Shown piece after piece: positions 17,588 to 24,479 of a stretch of DNA of 64,000 nucleotides. The translations under genes were made by a program, and so were the position numbers. Source of the DNA: Pedobacter sp. Leaf176 (lineage in GTDB: Bacteria; Bacteroidota; Bacteroidia; Sphingobacteriales; Sphingobacteriaceae). The stretch covers positions 186,001-250,000 of the forward strand of contig NZ_LMPD01000004.1 of NCBI RefSeq assembly GCF_001424305.1. Direction: 5' to 3'. The notes under the pieces were generated by a model. That model was given only the letters and a program-made list of their open reading frames with translations. It ran no database searches and had not been told where the DNA came from. Positions within the stretch are counted from its first letter, which is position 1, and each line of letters begins with the position of its first letter.

Positions 17588-18031
17588 ATGTATCAAATTT
17601 TAAAAAGTGCCCATTCTGGATGGCGTTATATTGTTTTTATACTATTGCTTATTGCGGTAATTAAAGCCTTATCTGGCTGGTTGGGTAATAAAACTTACAC
17701 TGAAGGCGATAGAAAACTGAATGTATTTACTTTAATAAGTGCGCACATTCAATTAGTGATTGGCTTGGTTTTATATTTCGCAGGCGATTGGTATAAAGCA
17801 GACAGTAGCAATGCAATTGGTCGATATTGGAAAATGGAACACATCAGCATGATGATATTGGCCATTATTTTAATTACAATCGGCAACTCGAAATCAAAAA
17901 AGCTTACGGAAGCAGTTGCAAAACATCGTACAATAGCAGTGTTTTTTAGCTTGGCGCTAATTATAGTTGTTGTAACCATTTTGTTAATGGTAAAGGATGT
18001 ACCGGGACGGAGTTTCTTTGGTGTGTCGTAA
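17588..18031 (+). CDS. Four-helix integral membrane protein with conserved-type histidines
   Basis: The 147-residue protein has four predicted helices and short connecting loops. Histidines lie near helix ends in SAHSGWRY, ISAHIQL, KMEHISMM and AKHRTIA. This layout resembles small Bacteroidota proteins that are often labelled cytochrome b-like, in which paired histidines could ligate heme. That is inference from spacing, not proof. It is preceded by a -7 element and followed by a repeat-rich gap, so it is probably monocistronic. Confidence 0.65.
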   Translation: MYQILKSAHSGWRYIVFILLLIAVIKALSGWLGNKTYTEGDRKLNVFTLISAHIQLVIGLVLYFAGDWYKADSSNAIGRYWKMEHISMMILAIILITIGNSKSKKLTEAVAKHRTIAVFFSLALIIVVVTILLMVKDVPGRSFFGVS

Positions 18032-18061
18032 TTGCGTTAACCGGAAAGCGCGGCAAAGGTT

Positions 18062-18430
18062 TAACCACAGAGAACAGAAAGATCTCACAGAGGGTATAGA
18101 GCATTGTAAAACTTAGCGTGCGCGGTGCATTCCCTCAGTGTATGTTTGAGAGGCAAACCAAGCTTTTCAAAAGGTTGACAAAGTTGGTTACCACACAGCG
18201 CATAGAGAGATATATAAAATAGTGCGCTTAGTGTGTGGCTCTGTTTGCTCATTGTCAAATTATTCAGCATTCCAGCTTAATGTTCTTTGAGGTTTTCTCT
18301 CAGTGACCCTGTGGTTAAATATTGATTAATTTCCTGTTTTTCCACAGAGCATAAAAAGATGTCATAGCGCAATTAGAAGCCCAGCTTGAAGTTCTTTGCG
18401 CCTTTGCCTTCGCGGCCTTTGCGGTTAAGA
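18062..18430. repeat. Extragenic CACAGAG-type inverted repeats
   Basis: An outer pair TAACCACAG (18062-18070) / CTGTGGTTA (18309-18317) encloses degenerate CACAGAG and CTCTCAGTG words. A second half-unit follows, with TTCCACAGAGCATAAAAAG (about 18340) and CGCGGCCTTTGCGGTTAAG (18412-18430). The same word family recurs at 58921-59174 and 51685-51741. No coding function is apparent. Confidence 0.75.
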
Positions 18431-18453
18431 ATTTAAAACTATTTTCATTAAAA

Positions 18454-18484
18454 TTTCCATTTTTCAAATTTCTTTATATTTTTG
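18454..18484 (+). promoter_or_regulatory. Candidate promoter of the trp leader and operon
   Basis: TTTC (18454-18457), a 19-nt spacer and TATTTTTG (18477-18484) fit the Bacteroidota promoter except for the last base of the -33 box. The leader-peptide ATG begins 7 nt after the -7 box, so the leader transcript would have almost no 5' UTR. Confidence 0.55.
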
Positions 18485-18491
18485 TCACCCA

Positions 18492-18560
18492 ATGATTAAC
18501 AATATACATACATGGCTTTGGCAAGGTAATTCAAAACAGAATTGCGCCGGCTGCGTATGA
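18492..18560 (+). CDS. trpL: trp operon leader peptide (22 residues, Trp-Leu-Trp)
   Basis: An ATG-initiated 22-codon frame ends at TGA 18558-18560. Residues 7-10 are TWLW, with TGG codons at 18513 and 18519. Two tryptophans in 22 residues directly upstream of an intrinsic terminator and trpE is the hallmark of an attenuation leader. The last codons of the frame (18542-18550) also form the alternative pairing arm of the attenuator. A ribosome stalled at the TGG codons would leave that arm free, while one reaching the stop codon would cover it. Translation itself is not shown by the sequence; the assignment rests on position, composition and RNA structure. Confidence 0.75.
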   Translation: MINNIHTWLWQGNSKQNCAGCV

Positions 18561-18634
18561 GTAGATATTTTATCAACCTAAATTAAAGAACCATTAAAGC
18601 CCGGCGTAGAACCACACGCCGGGCTTTTTATTTA
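18526..18634 (+). promoter_or_regulatory. trp attenuator: mutually exclusive RNA hairpins
   Basis: Three structures are visible. Hairpin 1:2 is 18526-18532 with 18539-18545 (7 bp, including one G-U). Antiterminator 2:3 is TTGCGCCGG (18542-18550) with CCGGCGTAG (18601-18609), 9 bp with G-U pairs at two positions. Terminator 3:4 is 18596-18607 with 18616-18627. Arm 3 is shared, so 2:3 and 3:4 exclude each other. This matches the classic ribosome-mediated attenuation logic for tryptophan supply. Confidence 0.72.
18596..18634 (+). terminator. Intrinsic terminator of the trp leader
   Basis: A perfect 12-bp stem AAAGCCCGGCGT / ACGCCGGGCTTT with an 8-nt loop is followed by a T-rich tail, 62 nt upstream of trpE. 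The nearest upstream gene on this strand ends 565 nt before it, so it most likely acts as an attenuator for trpE. Confidence 0.88.
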
Positions 18635-18696
18635 TTAATAATTTAACAACAGGAGAGATTGCTTCGTCGTTCCTCCTCGCAAAGACGAATAGAGAA

Positions 18697-20094
18697 ATGT
18701 TCAAAATTAATACCAGCTATAAAAAATTACTTGCCGATACCACTACACCAGTGAGCATTTATTTACGCTTACGCGATGTATACCCGAACAGTATTCTATT
18801 AGAAAGTTCTGACTACCACAGCCGTGAAAATTCAATGAGTTTTGTTTGTGCCGACCCGGTTGCGGGCATTATTTTAAAAGGTACCAGGCTAGAAAGTTAC
18901 TTCCCTGATGGTTCGGTTGAAATAACAGAAAGTGAAAACTTAAGCGAGCAGATTTCTGCTTTCAAAGATAAATTCAAAGAAACTGAAATTCCCGAAATCA
19001 AGTTCATAACGAGTGGCTTGTTTGGCTATTTCACCTGGAATGCCGTTCAACATTTTGAAGATATTAAGTTTATATCCGAAACGCCTGAAGGAGAAGAAAT
19101 CCCTGAAATGCAGTATCATTTGTATCGTTACATCATCGCGATAGACCATTTTAAGAACGAGATAACTTTATTCAGAAATGCTTTTGAAGGTGAAGAAGAG
19201 GTTGGTTTGGAGAAAATGGAATACCTGATTCAGAATAAAAACTACCCGGAGTACAAATTTCAAATTAAAGGAGAAGAATCTTCTAATTTAACTGATGAAG
19301 GTTTTATTCAGCTGGTAGAAAAACTTCAGAAACACATTTATCGTGGCGATGTTTTCCAGATTGTACCTTCCCGGGCGTTCAAACAAGCTTTTACGGGTGA
19401 TGAATTTAATGTTTACCGTTGTCTGCGCTCGATAAATCCATCTCCCTACTTGTTCTATTTCGATTATGGAAACTTCAAACTCTTTGGTTCATCGCCGGAA
19501 GCACAGATTACCATTAAAAACAATACGGCAAATATTTTCCCAATTGCCGGTACTTTTAAACGCAGTGGTAACGATGTTGAAGATGCAGAACAGGCAAAAA
19601 AATTGGAGCAAGACCCGAAAGAGAGTGCTGAGCACGTTATGCTTGTCGATTTGGCCAGAAACGATTTGAGCAGGCATTGCAACCGGGTTGAGGTTAAATC
19701 TTTCAAAGAAGTTCAGTATTATTCGCATCTTATCCATTTAGTGAGCAAAGTTAGCGGCCATTTACAAGATGACGTTAGCGCATTTAAAGTCGTGGCAGAT
19801 ACTTACCCAGCAGGAACTTTAAGCGGTGCACCGAAGTACAAAGCCATGCAGCTTATTGATGAAAATGAAAAACTTGGTCGCAACTTTTATGCAGGTGCAA
19901 TTGGTTTTATGGGCTTTAACGAAGATTTTAATCATGCCATTATGATCAGGACTTTTATGAGCAAAAATAATGAACTGCATTATCGTGCAGGCGCAGGAAT
20001 TGTTGCCGATTCGGTTCCTGAAACCGAAATGCAGGAAGTAAACAATAAGATTGCGGCTTTAAGGAAGGCAATTGAAATGGCGGTAGGTATTTAA
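18697..20094 (+). CDS. trpE: Anthranilate synthase component I
   Basis: The 465-residue protein makes anthranilate from chorismate with ammonia or TrpG-derived nitrogen, the first committed step of tryptophan synthesis. It shows the tryptophan feedback-site motif SILLESSDYHSRENSMSF near residue 30, a central FGSSPEAQITI, and the chorismate-binding block PAGTLSGAPKYKAMQLIDE with AGAIGFMG. Its length is normal for TrpE. It is the first structural gene behind the attenuator and ends inside the left arm of an inverted-repeat element. The distinction from para-aminobenzoate synthase (PabB) rests on the feedback motif and trpG-trpC neighbours. Confidence 0.96.
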   Translation: MFKINTSYKKLLADTTTPVSIYLRLRDVYPNSILLESSDYHSRENSMSFVCADPVAGIILKGTRLESYFPDGSVEITESENLSEQISAFKDKFKETEIPEIKFITSGLFGYFTWNAVQHFEDIKFISETPEGEEIPEMQYHLYRYIIAIDHFKNEITLFRNAFEGEEEVGLEKMEYLIQNKNYPEYKFQIKGEESSNLTDEGFIQLVEKLQKHIYRGDVFQIVPSRAFKQAFTGDEFNVYRCLRSINPSPYLFYFDYGNFKLFGSSPEAQITIKNNTANIFPIAGTFKRSGNDVEDAEQAKKLEQDPKESAEHVMLVDLARNDLSRHCNRVEVKSFKEVQYYSHLIHLVSKVSGHLQDDVSAFKVVADTYPAGTLSGAPKYKAMQLIDENEKLGRNFYAGAIGFMGFNEDFNHAIMIRTFMSKNNELHYRAGAGIVADSVPETEMQEVNNKIAALRKAIEMAVGI

Positions 20095-20225
20095 CCCCAA
20101 CCCCTGAAGGGCTTAACATAGTGATAATAAAAGATAGAAAATAGTTCTTCTATTTAAGAAAACTGTTATAAAATTTAAGAAAATGGATAATAACAATATG
20201 CCCCTTTCAGGGGGCAAGGGGGTAG
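20093..20225. repeat. Inverted-repeat element between trpE and trpG
   Basis: The left arm AACCCCAACCCCTGAAGGGC (20093-20112) begins in the trpE stop codon. The right arm, about 20199-20225, reads on the reverse strand as CCCCTTGCCCCCTGAAAGGG. The arms are imperfect inverted copies sharing CCCCTGAA and GGG, about 85 nt apart. The right arm lies within the first codons of the trpG frame. No transposase is encoded; it resembles a small MITE-like extragenic repeat. Confidence 0.6.
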
Positions 20226-20785
20226 TTTTGGTAATCGACAATTACGATAGTTTTACTTATAACCTTGTTCATTTAATTAATGAAGTTGGTTATGAAGCTG
20301 AAGTATGGAGAAACGACAAATTCGAACTTGCCGATGTGGAACAATACGATAAAATTTTACTTTCCCCAGGACCAGGAATTCCGGAAGAAGCTGGTTTATT
20401 GCTTGATGTGATCAAAACATACGCGCCTACAAAAAGTATTTTTGGTGTTTGTTTAGGTCAGCAGGCGATTGCTGAGGTTTTTGGCGGAACGCTTTTAAAT
20501 CTTGGCCGGCCAATGCATGGTGTTGCAACCCCGGTAACTGTTGTTGATGGCGACGAATTTTTGTTTTGGGAATGCCCTCAAACAATCAATGTTGGCCGTT
20601 ACCACAGTTGGGTGGTGAGCAAAGAAAATTTTCCTTCATGCTTAAAAATCACAGCCAGAGATCATAAAAATGAAATTATGGCTTTAAGGCATGAAACACT
20701 TGATGTTCGTGGCGTGCAGTTCCATCCGGAAAGTGTATTGACGGAGTTTGGCAGGCAAATGATGGAGAACTGGCTGACCAGTTAA
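20183..20785 (+). CDS. trpG: Anthranilate synthase component II (glutamine amidotransferase)
   Basis: This is a class-I glutamine amidotransferase that supplies ammonia to TrpE. It shows VLVIDNYDSFTYNLVHL, the oxyanion strand SPGPGIPEEAG, the nucleophile elbow GVCLGQQAIAEVFGG with its cysteine, and the His-Glu pair in GVQFHPESVLTEFG. The frame allows starts at ATG 20183, ATG 20198 or TTG 20228. Residues before VLVIDNYDSF (MDNNNMPLSGGKGV) are extra relative to typical TrpG and are encoded by the repeat arm, so the true N-terminus is uncertain. It lies 88 nt after trpE and 22 nt before trpC. Confidence 0.94.
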   Translation: MDNNNMPLSGGKGVVLVIDNYDSFTYNLVHLINEVGYEAEVWRNDKFELADVEQYDKILLSPGPGIPEEAGLLLDVIKTYAPTKSIFGVCLGQQAIAEVFGGTLLNLGRPMHGVATPVTVVDGDEFLFWECPQTINVGRYHSWVVSKENFPSCLKITARDHKNEIMALRHETLDVRGVQFHPESVLTEFGRQMMENWLTS

Positions 20786-20807
20786 ACAACAACTAATGGG
20801 AAAGTAA

Positions 20808-21590
20808 ATGAATATTTTAGATAAAATCGTTGTCCGCAAACAACAAGAAGTTGCGGATGCAAAAGCCTGGATTGCTGTTAAAGATTTGGAGCAATCCATC
20901 CATTTTAAAAGAACACCTTATTCTTTTAAAGAATTTCTGCTCGCTGATGATCGGACAGGAATCATTGCTGAATTTAAGCGCCATTCGCCTTCGAAGGGAT
21001 TAATTAATGGCACTGCCGATGTAGCAGAGGTTACAAAAGCCTACAATAATGCGGGTGCCTCTGCACTTTCTGTTTTAACCGATGTAGATTTTTTCGGTGG
21101 TAAAACCGATGATATTCTTGCTGCAAGGGCGGCAAATGACATTCCGATTCTGAGAAAAGATTTCATCATTGATGAATACCAGATCTTGGAAGCGAAAGCC
21201 TGGGGCGCTGATATTATACTGTTAATTGCCTCTATATTAACTCCGAAGCAAATAAGTGATTTCGGAAAATTTGCCCAAAACCTCGGCTTAAATGTGCTGC
21301 TTGAAGTCCACAATCTTGAAGAGTTGGAAAGAAGTATTTGTCCGAATTTAGATGCCATCGGTGTCAATAACCGAAATCTTGGCGATTTTACCGTTAACAT
21401 TCAAACATCGTTCGATTTGGTGAACAAAATTCCTGACGAGTTTTTGAAAATTTCGGAGAGTGCAATTAGTAATCCTCAAACGATTAAGGAATTAAAAACG
21501 GCTGGTTTTAACGGCTATTTGATCGGCGAGAATTTTATGAAAACGAATGATCCTGCTGATGCAATTAAACAATTTGTGAGGCAGATTTAA
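20808..21590 (+). CDS. trpC: Indole-3-glycerol-phosphate synthase
   Basis: The 260-residue TIM-barrel protein converts CdRP to indole-3-glycerol phosphate. It has the opening MNILDKIVVRKQQEV, the phosphate/catalytic loop IIAEFKRHSPSKGLI, VLTDVDFFGG, PILRKDFIIDEYQI, and the late motifs IGVNNRNLGDF and ESAISNPQTI. Catalytic lysines and glutamates are in the expected positions. It is the last trp gene here; trpD, trpF, trpB and trpA do not follow, so the remaining pathway must be encoded elsewhere. Confidence 0.97.
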   Translation: MNILDKIVVRKQQEVADAKAWIAVKDLEQSIHFKRTPYSFKEFLLADDRTGIIAEFKRHSPSKGLINGTADVAEVTKAYNNAGASALSVLTDVDFFGGKTDDILAARAANDIPILRKDFIIDEYQILEAKAWGADIILLIASILTPKQISDFGKFAQNLGLNVLLEVHNLEELERSICPNLDAIGVNNRNLGDFTVNIQTSFDLVNKIPDEFLKISESAISNPQTIKELKTAGFNGYLIGENFMKTNDPADAIKQFVRQI

Positions 21591-21600
21591 TTTTAGGTGT

Positions 21601-21980
21601 TCACTGTAAGATATATAAGTGGAAATCCCTTAATCCCTTAATGGTTTTTGTTTTTCCGAACACCTAATTAACCAAAAGCAATTTATTAAGCTTAAAATTA
21701 TTGAAAATGGTTAAGAAATTAAGAGTATCAAGATAAATATGCTCTTATCATTTTCACTATAAGATATATGACTGGAAATCCCTTAATTTTCTTGATGCAA
21801 CACCTAATTGTATTACCGAAAGTAATTTATTAAGCTAAAATTATTGAAAATCATTAAGAAGTTAAGAGCATTAAGATAAATATACCCTTGGCATTTTAAC
21901 TATAATATTATAACTGGAAATCTCTTAATTTTCTTAATGCCTTAATTGTTTTTAATCTTCCGAACACCTAATTGTATAAC
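21601..21980. repeat. Tandem direct repeat, about 2.6 units of 144-153 nt
   Basis: Units begin at about 21601 (TCACTGTAAGATATATAAGT), 21754 (TCACTATAAGATATATGACT) and 21898 (AACTATAATATTATAACTGG). Shared words are GGAAATCCCTTAAT, AACACCTAATT, AATTTATTAAGCT and ATTATTGAAAAT. The third unit is truncated. Each full unit also contains CCTTAAT-type and ATTAAG-type words in inverted order, so hairpins are possible. The array fills most of the 571-nt trpC-hflX gap. Confidence 0.8.
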
Positions 21981-22143
21981 AGACTAAAACAAAAAAAACT
22001 TTTATTACATCAGCATGGTTTGTATATGGATTTACACATTTGCAAATTCGTATATTTCCTTAGAAATCGAAATTGTTATTTAGGGGTTAAGGAGAGAACA
22101 GTAAAATTGCTTTTTTGCTACTAAAATTATAGGCAATTTTATC

Positions 22144-22151
22144 TAAGTTTG
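22144..22151 (+). promoter_or_regulatory. Candidate -7 element of hflX
   Basis: TAAGTTTG matches TAnnTTTG and ends 10 nt before the hflX ATG, implying a very short 5' UTR. No convincing -33 box at the usual distance was seen. Confidence 0.5.
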
Positions 22152-22161
22152 TTTTAATTAC

Positions 22162-23352
22162 ATGGGAAAACAAAAATTTTATGATACTGCGATAAAGCAG
22201 GAGCGAGCCATTTTGGTCGGCGTAATTACGCCCGGAGAAAAGGAGGAGCAAACAAAAGAATATTTAGATGAGTTGGCCTTTTTGGTTGAAACAGCAGGAG
22301 GCTTAGTTGAAAAAAACTTTACGCAGAAGATGTTGAAACCCGAGCGTGCAACTTTTGTGGGGACGGGAAAGCTTGAAGAAATAAAGGCTTATGTAAAATC
22401 GGAGGAGATTGATACGGTGGTTTTCGATGATGAATTATCGCCATCGCAACTGCGAAATATAGACAGGGAATTGGGTGTTAAGGTTTTAGACAGAAGTAAC
22501 TTAATTCTGGATATCTTTGCCAGCAGGGCACAAACTGCGCAAGCGAAAACACAAGTTGAACTGGCTCAGTTACAATACGTTTTGCCGCGATTAACGGGTA
22601 TGTGGACGCACTTAGAGCGCCAAAAAGGTGGTATTGGTATGCGTGGGCCAGGTGAAACGCAGATTGAAAGTGACAGGCGAATTATTTTGAACAAAATCTC
22701 TTTATTAAAAGAGCGTTTAAGAAATATAGATAAGCAGAACGAGACGCAACGCAAAAATCGTGGCGAGCTGATTCGCGTTGCCTTAGTTGGTTATACGAAT
22801 GTTGGGAAATCAACAATTATGAACATGCTTTCCAAGTCTGAAGTGTTTGCAGAAAACAAGCTTTTCGCTACTTTAGATACGACGGTTCGTAAGGTCGTAA
22901 TTGAAAATTTGCCTTTCCTGCTGTCTGATACTGTTGGATTTATTAGAAAACTGCCTCACCATTTGGTAGAATGTTTTAAATCTACATTGGATGAGGTTCG
23001 TGAAGCCGATCTTCTGATTCATGTAGTCGATGTTTCGCATCCAAATTTTGAGGATCAGATTCATATTGTAAATGAAACCCTGAAAGATATTGGCGCAATT
23101 GATAAAGACATGATTTTAGTGTTTAATAAAATTGATGCCTATGTGTCGCCCGAGGTTGAGGATGAAGACAGCGATGGAAAGCTAACCCTCGAAGATTTTA
23201 AGAAAAGCTGGATGAGCCATGGTAAAGTACCGGTTTTGTTTATTTCGGCCACAGAGAAAGAAAATATAGAAGAATTTAAAACGCTATTGTACGATAAGGT
23301 CAAAGCTGCACACACAGCGAGGTATCCTTATGATAGTAATCTTTTATATTAA
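22162..23352 (+). CDS. hflX: GTPase HflX
   Basis: The 396-residue protein has the HflX N-terminal domain (PERATFVGTGKLEEIKAYV, FDDELSPSQLRNI), the linker GMRGPGETQIESDRR, and a GTPase domain with G1 GYTNVGKST (about 211), switch region FATLDTTVRKV, G3 DTVGF and G4 NKID. HflX binds the 50S subunit and splits stalled or hibernating ribosomes under stress. Its length is usual for the family; an acidic insertion EVEDEDSDGKLT precedes G5. It stands alone between repeat-rich gaps. Confidence 0.97.
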   Translation: MGKQKFYDTAIKQERAILVGVITPGEKEEQTKEYLDELAFLVETAGGLVEKNFTQKMLKPERATFVGTGKLEEIKAYVKSEEIDTVVFDDELSPSQLRNIDRELGVKVLDRSNLILDIFASRAQTAQAKTQVELAQLQYVLPRLTGMWTHLERQKGGIGMRGPGETQIESDRRIILNKISLLKERLRNIDKQNETQRKNRGELIRVALVGYTNVGKSTIMNMLSKSEVFAENKLFATLDTTVRKVVIENLPFLLSDTVGFIRKLPHHLVECFKSTLDEVREADLLIHVVDVSHPNFEDQIHIVNETLKDIGAIDKDMILVFNKIDAYVSPEVEDEDSDGKLTLEDFKKSWMSHGKVPVLFISATEKENIEEFKTLLYDKVKAAHTARYPYDSNLLY

Positions 23353-23557
23353 TTCTGGGAAAAGATCTGTTGGGTTAATTATCAATCATCAAATTGCAAT
23401 GACTAAACCGTAGCGATTAATTTAGAAGATGAGTAATAATTAAATAACCAAAAACTGCCTTTCGATTTAATTTGGTTATTGTGATTGATCATTGTTCATT
23501 CGAATTTGAACCCTGGTTCTTGAAGTTGTGATTTAATTATTGGAATTTGGAGCTTGA

Positions 23558-23913
23558 TCATTGCGACTTCTTAATAATCGCATTAAAGATTAGCATAAGT
23601 TGAGTGGCTTCGTCTGATAAAATAAATTTTGAATTTTGCAGCGCTTGCTTGTCTTCGATGTCAATCAGGCTAAGCCATAGTTTTGTTTCTTAGCTTCTTT
23701 TCTGCAAATTTTAATCCGATAAATGAAATCAGCTTTACTTAAGGCCTCATTTGCTTCAATATAATTTGCTGCTACAGAACCTGAAGAACGGACAACTTGT
23801 TTAATATCCTGAACATTGATTACATTATGGGTAACCAACTTACAATAACTTCTTACAGATTGAGCCACCAGAAATGTTCTTTCTTCAAGATAAAAGTTTG
23901 TTCCGTTGCCCAT
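23558..23913 (-). pseudogene. Frameshifted four-helix-bundle protein (S23/IVS family)
   Basis: The reverse-strand frame from ATG 23913 gives VAQSVRSYCKLV, SSGSVAANYIEANEALSK and FIYRIKICRKEAK, typical of the four-helix-bundle family first known from 23S rRNA intervening sequences. It then shifts and stops at 23669 (KKQNYGLA). Adding one base near 23691 restores ETKLWLSLIDIEDKQAL and a normal C-terminus ending KKSQ at 23558. A one-base deletion is therefore the simplest explanation; a sequencing error cannot be excluded. It is flanked by direct repeats on the rbfA side. Confidence 0.8.
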
Positions 23914-23970
23914 TAAATAAATATAAGTATTTTTACACCAATTACCTTTTGGTTTTTATTCCTTTAATGG

Positions 23971-24067
23971 TCTGATAATTGAATATCGGTAATTGAATTT
24001 TTAACATTATCTATTTGATTTCGCGCTTGATAGGCCTGATAATTGAATATTGGTAATTGATATTTTT
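23971..24067. repeat. Direct repeat pair upstream of rbfA
   Basis: CTGATAATTGAATATCGGTA (23972) and CTGATAATTGAATATTGGTA (24036) are near-identical words of about 30 nt, 64 nt apart. The second copy ends a few bases before the rbfA start. They border the broken four-helix-bundle gene. Confidence 0.7.
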
Positions 24068-24074
24068 AATAATT

Positions 24075-24455
24075 ATGGAAAGTAAACGTCAGCAGAAATT
24101 TGCAGGAGTACTACAGGAAGAATTAGCACAGGTTTTTCAGCGCGAGGGTGCTTCGTTTTTGCCGAATACCTTAGTTACCATAACACGTGTGCGGGTGTCG
24201 CCTGATTTAGCTGTTGCCAAAGTTTATTTAAGCTTTTTTAATACAAATAATACCACGCTTTCAATTAATACGGTAAATGCCCACAGCAGCGAGATCAGGT
24301 ATAAATTGGGTTCAAGAATTCGCCACCAGGTTAGGGTTGTGCCTGAACTTACATTCTTTGTAGACGATACAAATGAATATGTGGAAAAAATGGATAGTCT
24401 TTTTGAAAAGATAGCCAAAGAACCTAGGCAAAAAGAAGAGGACAGCGAGGAGTAG
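24075..24455 (+). CDS. rbfA: 30S ribosome-binding factor A
   Basis: The 126-residue KH-type protein has the RbfA pattern: MESKRQQKFAGVLQEELAQV, VTITRVRVSPDLAVAKVYLS, IRYKLGSRIRHQVRVVPELT and FVDDTNEYVEKMD, with a short acidic tail. It assists late 16S rRNA and 30S maturation. The start is the ATG at 24075; an upstream in-frame ATG at 24057 lies within the direct repeat and adds an atypical MIFLII leader. The M23 peptidase gene follows after 24 nt and may be co-transcribed. Confidence 0.94.
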   Translation: MESKRQQKFAGVLQEELAQVFQREGASFLPNTLVTITRVRVSPDLAVAKVYLSFFNTNNTTLSINTVNAHSSEIRYKLGSRIRHQVRVVPELTFFVDDTNEYVEKMDSLFEKIAKEPRQKEEDSEE

Positions 24456-24479
24456 CTTCGTTGTTTAACGCATAGATTG

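Noticed and set aside
18085..18270. Reverse frame of 61 codons upstream of the trp leader
   Set aside because: It lies entirely within the CACAGAG repeat block; composition follows the repeat, not a protein.
20093..20225. Insertion sequence between trpE and trpG
   Set aside because: Inverted arms are present but no transposase is encoded and no target-site duplication could be defined.
21601..21980. Possible CRISPR array in the trpC-hflX gap
   Set aside because: Units are about 150 nt and degenerate, with no short identical repeats or unique spacers and no cas genes.
23558..23913. Diversity-generating retroelement accessory (Avd) gene
   Set aside because: Related fold, but there is no reverse transcriptase, template repeat or variable-repeat target gene nearby.
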